In this document: positions 55,454 through 63,801 of the stretch, in pieces | Position numbering within the stretch: position 1 is the first letter of the stretch | How the letters are laid out: each line of letters opens with the position of its first letter | Source: Paraburkholderia bannensis NBRC 103871 | GTDB taxonomy: Bacteria > Pseudomonadota > Gammaproteobacteria > Burkholderiales > Burkholderiaceae | Reading direction: 5' to 3' | DNA: 63,801 nt | Assembly (NCBI RefSeq): GCF_000685015.1 | Contig: NZ_BAYA01000036.1 | Span: forward strand, 1 to 63,801 | The notes under the pieces: model-generated | The model's input: the letters and a program-made list of their open reading frames with translations, nothing else | What the model was told of the DNA's origin: nothing | Databases searched by the model: none | Translations under genes and position numbers: made by a program

Positions 55454-57552
55454 CTAGCACAGGTTCCTTACACATGGCTCCCGATCAAAGAATCGCCGTG
55501 AGGCCGCGCTCAGGAATGCTTTGCCCAGATCGTCGGTTACGCCTTCGTCTGCCTGCACGCCTGCCCGATTGAGTAGCGCCTGCGCACCTGCCGTAAAGCC
55601 TATTGCCTTGAGATGCGCGAAGGCGTCGGCAACAAAGCCCACTGCTGCACTGTCTGAGCACAGCTTTTCCGCTGCGTCTTCGGTCAGCACGAGGGCTATG
55701 GCATCGACCAGCACGGAGGGTGTTCCAGCCAGTTGTCCGTCGGCCTTCAGCGTGCCGCCTTCGACCTTGATTCCGCCGACACGCGGTGCGATCAACATGG
55801 GTGTGCCGCCCTCTTTTCTGATTGCCTCGGCGAGGGTGTCGATCGTCGCTTTCTTCGATCCGTCCGAAAACAGGATGCCGACCTTGCGCCCCACCAGAGT
55901 ATGTTTGGCGCGGCCGAGCAACGACAACGCAGGCGAAAGCGGTAGATCGACCGGCTCGCGCGCCGCGGGCGCCTTGCCGGGGAGCGGCAATGCCAGACCA
56001 GTTGCCACGCGCGATGCGAGTTCTTCGTCGATATTGCGAAGTTGGGAGATCACGCGGTTCCGGACGTGGTCGAGTTGAACCTTGGATAGCTCGAAAGCAA
56101 TTGCGGTTGCTATGTGCGCCTGTTCCGGCGGCTGCTGTGACCGGTAGAAAAGACGTGCCTGGCTGTAGTGGTCACTGAACAGCTCGGACCGTACGCGCAG
56201 CTTTTCGCCAGATCGTTACCCTCGGCATTTGGGGCAAACGTGTGAAATCCTTCCGACGTTTCACGCGGTCCGCCGTCCTCACCCGCTTCGGCAAGACTAT
56301 TCGGCTCGTAGTTTGCGCGGCCGGCAGGCACCTGAGTTTGCATCAGACCGTCGCGGTTGAAGTTGTGCATGGGGCAGCGAGGCGCATTCACCGGGATCTG
56401 GTGGAAATTCGTCGTGCCGAGCCGCGACTTCTGTGTGTCGAGATAGCTGAAGAGGCGCCCTTGCAGCAAGGGATCATTCGTGAAGTCGATTCCGGGCACG
56501 ACGTTCGATGGCAGGAACGCAACCTGTTCCGTCTCAGAAAAAAAATTATCCGGATTGCGATCCAGCGTCAGTCGTCCAATGATCTCGACGGGAATCTCCT
56601 CTTCGGGAATGAGCTTGGTCGCATCGAGCACGTCATACGGTTGCTGTTCGGCCCAGCTTTCGTCGAACACCTGTACGCCCAGGTCCCACTGCGGAAAATC
56701 CCCTGCTGCAATCGCTTCAAACAGGTCGCGCCGGTGATAGTCCGGATCAGCACCCGCAATTTTCACGGCCTCGTCCCACACGGTCGACTGCAGGCCGAGC
56801 ACAGGAACCCAGTGAAACTTCACAAAAGAGCCTTCGCCTTTGGCGTTGATGAAGCGAAACGTGTGCACACCGAAACCCTGCATCATGCGTAGCGAACGGG
56901 GAATCGCGCGATCCGACATGGCCCACATGATCATGTGCAGCGACTCAGGCATGAGGCTCACAAAATCCCAGAAGGTATCGTGAGCGCTGGCAGCCTGCGG
57001 ATATCCGCGATCCGCCTCCATCTTGACGGCGTGGATCAGGTCGGGAAACTTGATCGCGTCCTGGATGAAGAACACCGGAATGTTGTTGCCTACGAGATCC
57101 CAGTTGCCCTCTTCTGTGTAGAACTTCACCGCGAATCCGCGAACGTCGCGCGGCGTATCCACCGACCCCGCCCCACCTGCTACCGTCGAGAAACGCGCAA
57201 ACACAGGCACTGTGTGGCCGGCTTTCTGAAATAGCGAGGCGCGCGTCAGTTCGGGAATGGCACGCGTGCATTCAAAGGTGCCATGAGCGCCACTGCCGCG
57301 GGCGTGAACGATCCGCTCGGGAATGCGCTCATGGTCGAAATGAAAAATCTTCTCGCGAAGAATGAAGTCTTCGAGCAGTGAAGGCCCTCTTTCTCCCGCG
57401 CGTAGGCTGTTCTGATTATCGGAAATGGGGGTGCCATGATTGGTGGTGAGGCTGGGTACCGCAGACTTCCCTTTGCCATTGCCGCTCTGCTGATGCAGTT
57501 CACCACCGAGGCCGGTAAGACTCTTTTTCGAATCAGCCTTCGCTTTAGTCAT
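55454..57552 (-). pseudogene. katE: Large-subunit catalase (KatE/HPII type) with one-base frameshift
   Basis: Start at 57552 (AAGGAGAAAC upstream). The catalase core reads cleanly: FARFSTVAGGAGSVDTPRDV, GNNIPVFFIQDAIKFPDLIH and the heme/proximal region RLFSYLDTQKSRLGTTNFHQ. Near 56205 the frame breaks: GGCGAAAAGCTG would be GGCGGAAAAGCTG in an intact gene (DLAEKL). Beyond it the flavodoxin-like C-terminal domain of large catalases continues (VGILFSDGSKKATIDTLAEA, ...AFAHLKAIGFTAGAQALL) to 55454. The merged protein would be about 700 residues. As written, translation stops early, leaving a core-only catalase that might still be active. Confidence 0.88.
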
Positions 57553-58126
57553 TATGTTTCTCCTTGGGGGATCGATGGCTCGCAATGGCGCGTCTGCCGC
57601 CGCCTGTCCTGGCCGACAGAGCCTGCCAGCGCTGCGTACCCCGAAGCGCAAACCGCATACCTCCCACAAGACGTGGACAGTTAAACAACGCGCGTGCAAC
57701 CGGGCCATGGGGCCCGGCGACGGCGCGGTGTCGCAATAGGACACGAGATGTCCACTACGCCTGTTGGTGTCTTCCGCAACGCCTGCGTCATCGCACATTT
57801 CGAAATGCCGGGTATGGGCAACGCTCAGCGAGGCCGAACGGTTAGAGCGCAGGCAAGAGTTACGAAGCGGCTTTTGATCGACATACGGGCATCGAAACGC
57901 GCAGGGCCAAAACGATCGTATGTGGCATCGTCCGCGCGTGCAGTACTGCGCTGAGTAGTACGAGTACGTTCCTGCGAACTTCTCGCCCGTGGCGAAGCTG
58001 TGAAAGTGAGAGGTAGTGCTTTATCGGGAATGTGAGTGCATGCTCCTCACTCAAGGGCAGTGAACGCTGCGCGAGAGAGTGTCTTCGCCGCCTTTTCCCT
58101 CGAAATGATAACTGGCGGAAACGTTC
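57553..58126. other. Intergenic upstream of katE, no supported gene
   Basis: Presumably the katE promoter region; no OxyR site or convincing frame could be identified. Confidence 0.4.
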
Positions 58127-58282
58127 GTGCCCCCGGTGGAACCTATCGAGCCGAACTTTCCCCAAGGCGAGCTGCCGGGCATCGGCAAGTTCGCCAGCGT
58201 CTACTACGACCTCTCGAAGCGCGACGACCAGAGAGGGCCGCGGGACGACGGATCTGAGTGGGAGCTCGACGGATCACCCTAA
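58127..58282 (+). CDS. Candidate 51-residue small protein
   Basis: From a GTG at 58127: VPPVEPIEPNFPQGELPGIG, then KFASVYYDLSKRDDQRGPRD and SEWELDGSP. The composition and the conserved-looking LSKRDDQRGPRDDGS stretch look protein-like. No ribosome site is strong. It could be the 3' end of a lost gene. Confidence 0.35.
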   Translation: MPPVEPIEPNFPQGELPGIGKFASVYYDLSKRDDQRGPRDDGSEWELDGSP

Positions 58283-58775
58283 CCAGCGATCGACGGCGCA
58301 GACGGGACGCTCGGGTCGTAGTCAGCGAGCAGGACATCGAAGTTCTGCAGGCCATGGTAGCCCGTACTCCCTCCCGAACCGATCTCGACCGCTCACCGGG
58401 GCTGAACTCGGAATCGGGAGGAACGCCCGATGAGTGATGATCGCTCAGGTGTGCCAAGCCCTGACTCCGTCACAGCTGGGTTGTCGTCCAATAGTCACGC
58501 AGCCACCGGTCTGGTTCTTTACAGTAATTTTAGGCTCTGCCAGAGTGTGTTAACTGTTTTGAACTCGTCGCGAAGCGCGGGCTCGTTTCTCACAGAGATC
58601 CGGCATAGCCCTCCCTTTGGCAGCGGGGGCTAGATTTACCCTTTCAAGAAGTCGACCGCCCTTGCGTTTAACGCCAATCGCTCTGCCGACGAATCAAACG
58701 AAGTCCGAAGCGAACAATTTAACCGGGGAATTCACTCCCAAGAGGACCTTCAACTCCGCTATCTCTACGATACGA
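58283..58775. other. Intergenic, no supported gene
   Basis: Nothing recognisable. A 67-residue frame at 58430 lacks motifs and a ribosome site. Confidence 0.35.
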
Positions 58776-58949
58776 CTAAAATTTTCCCGAATCGCACGCT
58801 CCTGGTTTTTTTCGGTCTCCATTCGCCCCGAAAGCGGCCTCGAGGCAATCGGGAGATAATTGAATCATAAAAACCCGCTGGCCCTTCACCAGGTTGAAAC
58901 ACACGTAGTCTTTCCTGAAGAAAATCTTGCCTTTAGAAATTGCCGACAT
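58776..58949 (-). CDS. Small DUF1488-like protein
   Basis: 57 residues from the ATG at 58949. DYVCFNLVKGQRVFMIQLSP, then DCLEAAFGANGDRKK, resembles the DUF1488 pattern (strand-turn-strand, then a helix ending in FGA). Purine-rich GAGAGAATATT upstream. Lower GC than the surroundings. Confidence 0.45.
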   Translation of the reverse strand: MSAISKGKIFFRKDYVCFNLVKGQRVFMIQLSPDCLEAAFGANGDRKKPGACDSGKF

Positions 58950-59170
58950 AATATTCTCTCGAATCACGCAACCCCGGCGCACGGGATAATTTATATGCCA
59001 AGATCCATCCTTATCTGTGTTCTGCCGAACAAAGGGAGAGGTTTATGTGGTACCACGCGTCTTTATGATAGGTCTATGTCTCTGCCTTCAATCAATTAGA
59101 GTATTTCCTCGAAGCATTTAGGCTCTTAATAAACGTAATATCCTCGGTTGCCTGAAAGAGAGGTGAAATT

Positions 59171-59281
59171 ATGTCGATTGCATACGCAACTTCTTACCTC
59201 GCAAATAACGATTGTGTAGTCAACCAACAACTTGCTCAACAACTTGCGCGCGGTCATTTTCGGCTAGGCTGCCAAAGATAG
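59171..59281 (+). CDS. Candidate 36-residue peptide
   Basis: MSIAYATSYLANNDCVVNQQ, ending LAQQLARGHFRLGCQR. The ribosome site AGAGGTG is well placed 7 bases before the ATG. It lies in AT-rich DNA. No homolog is known; it is supported only by the ribosome site. Confidence 0.35.
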   Translation: MSIAYATSYLANNDCVVNQQLAQQLARGHFRLGCQR

Positions 59282-59339
59282 TAAAACTTATGCATTAACA
59301 GCACTTTGGTCGGAAATAATTTTCAAGATAGGAAAAGCA

Positions 59340-59678
59340 ATGATTGGAAGATCAGGAAGGGAACAGGATCGTCGTGGCCTTATCATTCGACCCATAGGAG
59401 AACAGATACATGCTTGGCACTATCGCCCGGGACGAAGCCGCCCCATGATAAAATGGTCGCAGTCCCGCTTTGGCAAGCTAAACGGTACAGACTACGTTTT
59501 CGCAGTGACGCAAGGTCGCGGAAAATGTTATGCATATTTTAAATGGAATAACGAACTACTTTTCTTTTTCACGGGGAGTACGCCTTTAATGGATAACGAG
59601 GTCATCATTTACTCGCCGAGTTTTCATCGCCTCGGCGAAAAGTTCGAACAGATCTTCGTTACAACGATTGCAACGTGA
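59340..59678 (+). CDS. Unknown protein in low-GC patch
   Basis: 112 residues. A basic N-terminal half (GRSGREQDRRGLIIRPIGE), then an aromatic C-terminal half (CYAYFKWNNELLFFFTGS). Codon use is richer in A/T than in the flanking genes. No family is recognised. It is likely acquired DNA or an artefact; the overlapping frame at 59306 is less plausible. Confidence 0.4.
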   Translation: MIGRSGREQDRRGLIIRPIGEQIHAWHYRPGRSRPMIKWSQSRFGKLNGTDYVFAVTQGRGKCYAYFKWNNELLFFFTGSTPLMDNEVIIYSPSFHRLGEKFEQIFVTTIAT

Positions 59679-59850
59679 CGTTGGACCTGCGTTCGAGGAT
59701 TTTCCGCGTACCCGAGTCGCTACGGTACGTCGTCGAGCTTGTAGAGCAACGTTGCGAAACGGAGCCGCGGCATGTCTAACGGGCTGTTGCCTAAATTCAG
59801 GCTGCGGAAACGCCTGCGCCAACGCGCGCATCTACTTGAGGATCCGCGGC

Positions 59851-59889
59851 AAAAAAAGCCGCCGTGCTTCGTAATGAAGACACGACGGC
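59851..59889 (-). terminator. Rho-independent terminator
   Basis: Reverse strand GCCGTCGTGTCTTC, short loop, GAAGCACGGCGGC, TTTTTTT: a stem of about 13 pairs with one bulge and a T7 run. It lies 180 bases beyond the DUF4397 gene. Confidence 0.75.
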
Positions 59890-59930
59890 CGAAGTTCCGG
59901 CAGATGTTTGCGGGCTCTGCCGGAGGGCTA

Positions 59931-59955
59931 GGTTGCGCGCGTAGTGCGCGCAACC
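59931..59955. repeat. Perfect 10-bp hairpin
   Basis: GGTTGCGCGC, loop GTAGT, GCGCGCAACC, between the terminator at 59851 and the DUF4397 gene. There is no T-run; it may slow RNA decay or be a repetitive extragenic palindrome. Confidence 0.75.
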
Positions 59956-60072
59956 CAAGCATACGTTAGCCGATGCGCTTTGACGTGTCTACGCGCCGAC
60001 CGATTCTCTGCCAAAGGGGCGCCGCCGTGGTCACCGCACAAAGTGCGGCCCTGACCAAGCTCAGATCGGCCT

Positions 60073-60867
60073 TTAAAGGTTGGTGAGCGTATTGATGTAT
60101 TCGACGGCCGGTTGCGACGCGTTTCCACCTTGCGCTACCAGAAGGTGAATCTGCCCCACCGCTAGTTGCGACAGGGTTCCTGAAATCGGAACTGTGGTGA
60201 TCAGCCAGTCGGCATTGTTTGAGAGATTGAAGGTAGTCGACTGAAAAATCGGCGTCTTCGATCCGGCTGTCGTGACAATAGCAACGTAAGTGCCGCCGTT
60301 AAGATAGATGGAATCCTGTCCGCTCGCCGGCACGGCGCTTTTGAACCTGACGTTGCTCATCGTTGGCGAGACGCCGCCGATGTCTGTGCCTTGGGGTACG
60401 ATGTAGATATCCAGATCTTGTGCGTTCACCGTCGCGTTAAATGCCCGAATCCGTGCGCTGTTTGACAGCAGTCCCTTGTCAAACGGATCGTCGATTAGCC
60501 CGATGTCCCCACCGGCTAGGGCGGGTAGTGCCAGTACGGTGTACTCGTGGCCCTTTGCAACGTCCGAGAACTGGCCGCTTGCTATTGTGGTGGTTGAACC
60601 GGTATTCGCGTAGGCTACGATCGTAGCTCCCGTGTTGATGTTGGCGAAGTTTGTCACACCCTTGTACGCGATATTGGTCTGGAGGGCAGATCCATTAACG
60701 AGAAAGTCGACGTTTGGGCCGCCCGGTAAAGCATGTATGAAGTGCACCTCCGGGTTCTGAATGCCAAGTTCTTTTGCAGCATCACTTCCGCCTCCGCCGC
60801 AGGCTCCGAGCGTTGCAACGATAGCAGTCGTAAAAACGGTGACGCACAATCTCTGGATTTTTCTCAT
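60073..60867 (-). CDS. DUF4397-domain lipoprotein
   Basis: 264 residues. The lipobox in IVATLGACGGGGSDAA (LGAC) after a short signal peptide marks a lipoprotein. The body is repeated beta-rich (VHFIHALPGGPNVDFLVNGS, ARIRAFNATVNAQDLDIYIV), the DUF4397 pattern of two sandwich units. It is envelope-located; function unknown. Confidence 0.85.
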   Translation of the reverse strand: MRKIQRLCVTVFTTAIVATLGACGGGGSDAAKELGIQNPEVHFIHALPGGPNVDFLVNGSALQTNIAYKGVTNFANINTGATIVAYANTGSTTTIASGQFSDVAKGHEYTVLALPALAGGDIGLIDDPFDKGLLSNSARIRAFNATVNAQDLDIYIVPQGTDIGGVSPTMSNVRFKSAVPASGQDSIYLNGGTYVAIVTTAGSKTPIFQSTTFNLSNNADWLITTVPISGTLSQLAVGQIHLLVAQGGNASQPAVEYINTLTNL

Positions 60868-61460
60868 TTCGTTCTCGTAGCTCGGGAATATTGGTTTTGC
60901 GAGGCCATGCGGTTGCTTTCGCTCTCCTGCCGCACTGGATCGCGTGCCAGCCCCAGCAAATCACGTGCCGCATGAATGACACTTGCACGCATCAATCATC
61001 AATGTCCACGCGTTGCACATGACCCTCCCGCTTACGGCTGATCGGTAGCTCTGCAATGAAAATCAGTCTATGTTCTGGTTCCTCGACCAATGGCCCAAGC
61101 CGGAGATTGAATGAACTCACCAGAGCGCGCGCGTCTCACAGATGCTATGAATGCACAAATATGCTGTTCGGCTTGCCGAAGTCAGCTGGGCGGTCAATCT
61201 GCTTCTCGATCAACTGGGCCTTAAAACCAGATCTAAACCGCGCCGACGCCTCCGCTTTCCCCGCAGCATTGCGATTCAATTTTTATCTACGGCTCTCGTG
61301 CAGAATTTGAACGGCTATTGCGCCTGATTCGATCATGGATCGCGCCCCGCAGGACATCTAAGAAGCCTGTCATCTATCGATGCTCTCCGGGCGTTTCAAG
61401 GCTACGCACGCTTACAGTCGTATAGCGCATCGGCGCGAAGGCATGTTCGTGGATAGCCGG
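60868..61460. other. Intergenic, no supported gene
   Basis: About 590 bases. Frames lack motifs; the region probably holds the promoters of the DUF4397 gene. An 84-residue frame at 61056 is Ser/Cys-rich and unconvincing. Confidence 0.4.
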
Positions 61461-61670
61461 TCACCCTGCAAACATTATCCCCATCGCGTTTCCGCCGTCC
61501 TGTCGCGCCTCTACTTCGCAACGAAAGGCCCGATCGCTGAACGCGACGACCCGGAAGCCGCCGGCCGGAGTCCGTGGAACCGTAATTCCCCAATGCCAGC
61601 CTCCATCCTGCTCGAAGACGTGCAGCACTAGCGACTTCAACGTGAAGTCGTTGTCAATTGCATTGATCAT
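61461..61670 (-). CDS. Small unknown protein upstream of glgA
   Basis: 69 residues; GAGGGCAGGCA before the ATG at 61670. FEQDGGWHWGITVPRTPAGG and FRVVAFSDRAFRCEVEARQD suggest a compact alpha/beta domain. Divergent from the glycogen genes. No named family. Confidence 0.5.
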   Translation of the reverse strand: MINAIDNDFTLKSLVLHVFEQDGGWHWGITVPRTPAGGFRVVAFSDRAFRCEVEARQDGGNAMGIMFAG

Positions 61671-61855
61671 TGCCTGCCCTCGGGAAAATCGCTACGAACA
61701 GTTCGGAGTTGCTAATCAAGAAGCAACTGCCGCGCCTGAATGCAGTGCGTGAACTACGGGCAACAAGATCGCTCCCAGTCTGCGTGGCCCGACATTTGCT
61801 CACGTGCCCCAGCGCCGGGAGCATTCCGCTCCCCTCGAGCCTCGAGAGGTCTGCT

Positions 61856-63439
61856 TTGCTAAACGTAATGATGGTCGCCGCAGAAGCGGCACCGCTGGCC
61901 AAGAGCGGTGGGTTGGGTGATATGGTAAGTGCGTTTTCTTCGGCTCTCAGTCTTTTCGATCTCGACGTGTCCATACTAATTCCCGGCTACGATTGCGCGT
62001 TCGACGCAGTGGTGGCGCCTTCTCCAATCGGATATCTGCGCGGACTGCCTGGGGGCGACGCCCGGCTCTGGCGCGCTGCGATGCCAGATGCGGATGTGAC
62101 CGTTCTACTGCTTCAGATGAATCACCTCTATGCCGGCCGTGGGAACAGACTGTACCAGGATGAACAAGGGCGAGAATATCTGGACAACTTCGCGCGCTTC
62201 GCGTCGCTTTCAGCGGCCGCCGCGCGCATTGCGACCGGCGTGCGCGGCGTGAAGCGTCCGCGCATCGTGCACGCACACGACTGGCATTCGGGCCTCACAC
62301 CACTTCTCATGAAGCTCGCGGGCGCGTCGGCGCGCAGTTTATTTACGATTCATAATCTCGCGTTCCAAGGCAATTATCCGGTGGGCCTAGCCCCTTACGC
62401 GGGCATTCCTGCCGAACTCCTCGCACCAGCGCTGCGCGAGCCGCGCAGCATCGAGTTCTACGACACGCTGAGCTTCATGAAAGCGGCCATCGTATATGCC
62501 GACGCTCTCAGCACCGTGAGCGAGCGCTATGCGCGCGAAATCCTCACGCCGCACTTCGGCAACCGTATGGAAGGCGTTCTGGGCATGAACGCGCACAAGC
62601 TCACCGGCATTGTGAACGGCATCGACGATGCGCTCTGGAATCCGCAAACGGACCCGATGATTGCGCAGCCCTACGGCCCGGACGATCTCGCGGGCAAGCA
62701 CGCCTGCAAGAAAGCGCTACAACAGAGCTACGGGTTACATGTCGACCCGTTCGCGCCGCTCGTGGCGATCGGCAGTCGCCTATGCTCGCAAAAACTCGCC
62801 GATGTGGTCTGCGAAGCACTGCCCGCGGCGCTGGCTCGCTGGCCGCGCGTTCAGTTTGCTGTGCTCGGCCAGGGTGACGCGGCTATCGAGCAGAACCTGC
62901 GTGGGCTCGCCGCCGCGTGGCCCGGGCGGCTGGGCGCGCATATCGGCTATGACGAAACGCGCGCGCACCAGTTGCATGCGGGCGCCGACATCCTGCTGCA
63001 CGCCAGCCGTTTTGAGCCGTGTGGCCTCACGCAGCTCTACGCGATGCGCTACGGCACGATACCGGTGGCTTCGCGCGTGGGCGGTCTCGCCGATACGATT
63101 ATAGACTGCCCGCCCCGCCCTCTCAGTGATCGAGATACACAGTGCGCAGCCGTCGTTGACGCGACCGGATACCTGTTTGATGGCGAAAGTCCGGCTGACG
63201 TCTTCCATGCGCTCGGGCGTGCGCTGGACGCGTACGGGATTCCGCAGCAGTGGCGGGTGATCCAGCGTAGCGCCATGCGTCGTGACTCAAGCTGGTCGGT
63301 TCCTGCACAAAGCTATCTTGACCTGTATCGGACGCTCGCCGGCGCCGCCCGACGGCGTGAATCGCCGCCCGCCTGCCGCGGGGTTCCCCGGGTTGGTTGG
63401 GCGCGCGCCCCGGTGCAGCGAATTCGCCGATCAGCGTGA
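61856..63439 (+). CDS. glgA: Glycogen synthase (GT5, GlgA)
   Basis: 527 residues from a TTG at 61856, chosen because GAGAGG lies six bases upstream and the GlgA start VMMVAAEAAPLAKSGGLGDM begins right after it; ATGs at 61868/61871 are alternatives. ADP-glucose binding KSGGLGD, IVHAHDWHSGL, VNGIDDALWNPQTDP and the C-terminal SRFEPCGLTQLYAMRYGT (catalytic Glu). It elongates glycogen with ADP-glucose. A basic tail of about 30 residues after YLDLYRTL is longer than usual. It precedes glgX. Confidence 0.93.
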   Translation: MLNVMMVAAEAAPLAKSGGLGDMVSAFSSALSLFDLDVSILIPGYDCAFDAVVAPSPIGYLRGLPGGDARLWRAAMPDADVTVLLLQMNHLYAGRGNRLYQDEQGREYLDNFARFASLSAAAARIATGVRGVKRPRIVHAHDWHSGLTPLLMKLAGASARSLFTIHNLAFQGNYPVGLAPYAGIPAELLAPALREPRSIEFYDTLSFMKAAIVYADALSTVSERYAREILTPHFGNRMEGVLGMNAHKLTGIVNGIDDALWNPQTDPMIAQPYGPDDLAGKHACKKALQQSYGLHVDPFAPLVAIGSRLCSQKLADVVCEALPAALARWPRVQFAVLGQGDAAIEQNLRGLAAAWPGRLGAHIGYDETRAHQLHAGADILLHASRFEPCGLTQLYAMRYGTIPVASRVGGLADTIIDCPPRPLSDRDTQCAAVVDATGYLFDGESPADVFHALGRALDAYGIPQQWRVIQRSAMRRDSSWSVPAQSYLDLYRTLAGAARRRESPPACRGVPRVGWARAPVQRIRRSA

Positions 63440-63519
63440 CCGCCCTCTTCGTCCGCTTCTCCCGTGCAGCATGTTGCACGATTCGGTCGCTTCAACAACC
63501 TGTCTGGATCCGGTCAATC

Positions 63520-63801
63520 ATGAATAAAACAAGTACGCGCATCAGCGAAGGACAGCCCTTTCCCCTCGGCGCGACCTGGACGGGAAACGGGGTAAATTTT
63601 GCGCTATTTTCGGCGAATGCTACGCGTGTCGAACTGTGCCTGTTCGACGTGAGCGGGCAATACGAGATCGAGCGCATCGTTCTTCCCGAATATACGGATG
63701 AAGTTTGGCATGTCTTTGTTCCCGACCTGAAGCCCGGCGCGATTTACGGCTACCGCGTGCACGGCCCCTACGAACCGGATGCGGGCCATCGCTTCAATCC
63801 G
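63520..63801 (+). CDS. glgX: Glycogen debranching enzyme GlgX, partial at window edge
   Basis: 94 codons to the right edge from the ATG at 63520: MNKTSTRISEGQPFPLGATW, then GNGVNFALFSANATRVELCL and YGYRVHGPYEPDAGHRFNP. This is the CBM48 N-terminal domain of GlgX/isoamylase-type enzymes. It removes alpha-1,6 branches during glycogen breakdown. It is 80 bases after glgA. Confidence 0.93.
   Translation, partial: MNKTSTRISEGQPFPLGATWTGNGVNFALFSANATRVELCLFDVSGQYEIERIVLPEYTDEVWHVFVPDLKPGAIYGYRVHGPYEPDAGHRFNP

Overview
The window looks like a chromosomal segment from a high-GC betaproteobacterium of the Burkholderia/Paraburkholderia/Caballeronia group. The basis is the style of the genes: a NodD-like LysR, MetA-type outer-membrane protein, H-NS-like protein with a TWSGRGRAPAWI tail, PagL, DUF2934, a bacterial Ku/LigD pair, several paralogous Hsp20s, and a glgA-glgX pair. 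No genus can be fixed from the sequence alone.

Layout. 1-4 kb is a graveyard of mobile DNA (IS66 OrfA, Tn3-family TnpA tail, IS66 TnpC tail) around a HEPN-type protein and a LigD fragment. 4-6 kb holds a patatin-like phospholipase operon. 6-8.5 kb has small proteins and a frameshifted glycine-zipper gene. 8.6-12.1 kb has two convergent gene pairs (acyl-CoA dehydrogenase + NodS-like methyltransferase; glycosyltransferase 2 + PIG-L deacetylase) that probably work together. 12-15 kb has Dps and a hybrid sensor kinase. 15-20.6 kb is a non-homologous end-joining locus with an intact Ku, a MerR-TPR fusion, and a LigD broken by several frameshifts. 21-27 kb has a GGDEF-EAL protein, PagL, H-NS-like and PAS-GGDEF proteins. 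27.3-35.3 kb is a compact five-gene operon (secreted and cytosolic paralogous small-domain proteins, metallophosphoesterase, MFS, ArsB-like transporter) next to a two-component system with an NtrC-type regulator. Between them I see a near-consensus sigma-54 promoter and two spaced TGTC-N9-GAC sites, so the whole block reads as one regulated system. An IS3-family remnant follows.

36.8-45.7 kb is an aromatic catabolic cluster (LysR, MetA-like porin, alpha/beta hydrolase, VOC dioxygenase, Rieske ferredoxin, FAD monooxygenase, MFS, cyclase, FAA hydrolase). Its content resembles the flavonoid (naringenin) fde operon of Herbaspirillum, and a NodD-type box lies in the divergent promoter region. 45.9-57.6 kb is a stress/proteostasis island: small unknown proteins, a chimeric Hsp20, GroES-GroEL, three more Hsp20s, tRNA-Lys and a KatE-type catalase with a one-base frameshift. 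Two hsp20 loci share the same sigma-32-like promoter and leader. 57.6-61.5 kb is poor in genes and partly of lower GC. The window ends in glycogen synthase and the start of a glycogen debranching enzyme.

Caution: several genes (LigD, KatE, glycine-zipper gene, maybe the patatin operon) are interrupted by small indels, some at homopolymers. Either this is a decaying accessory region or the assembly has residual indel errors; the sequence alone cannot decide.
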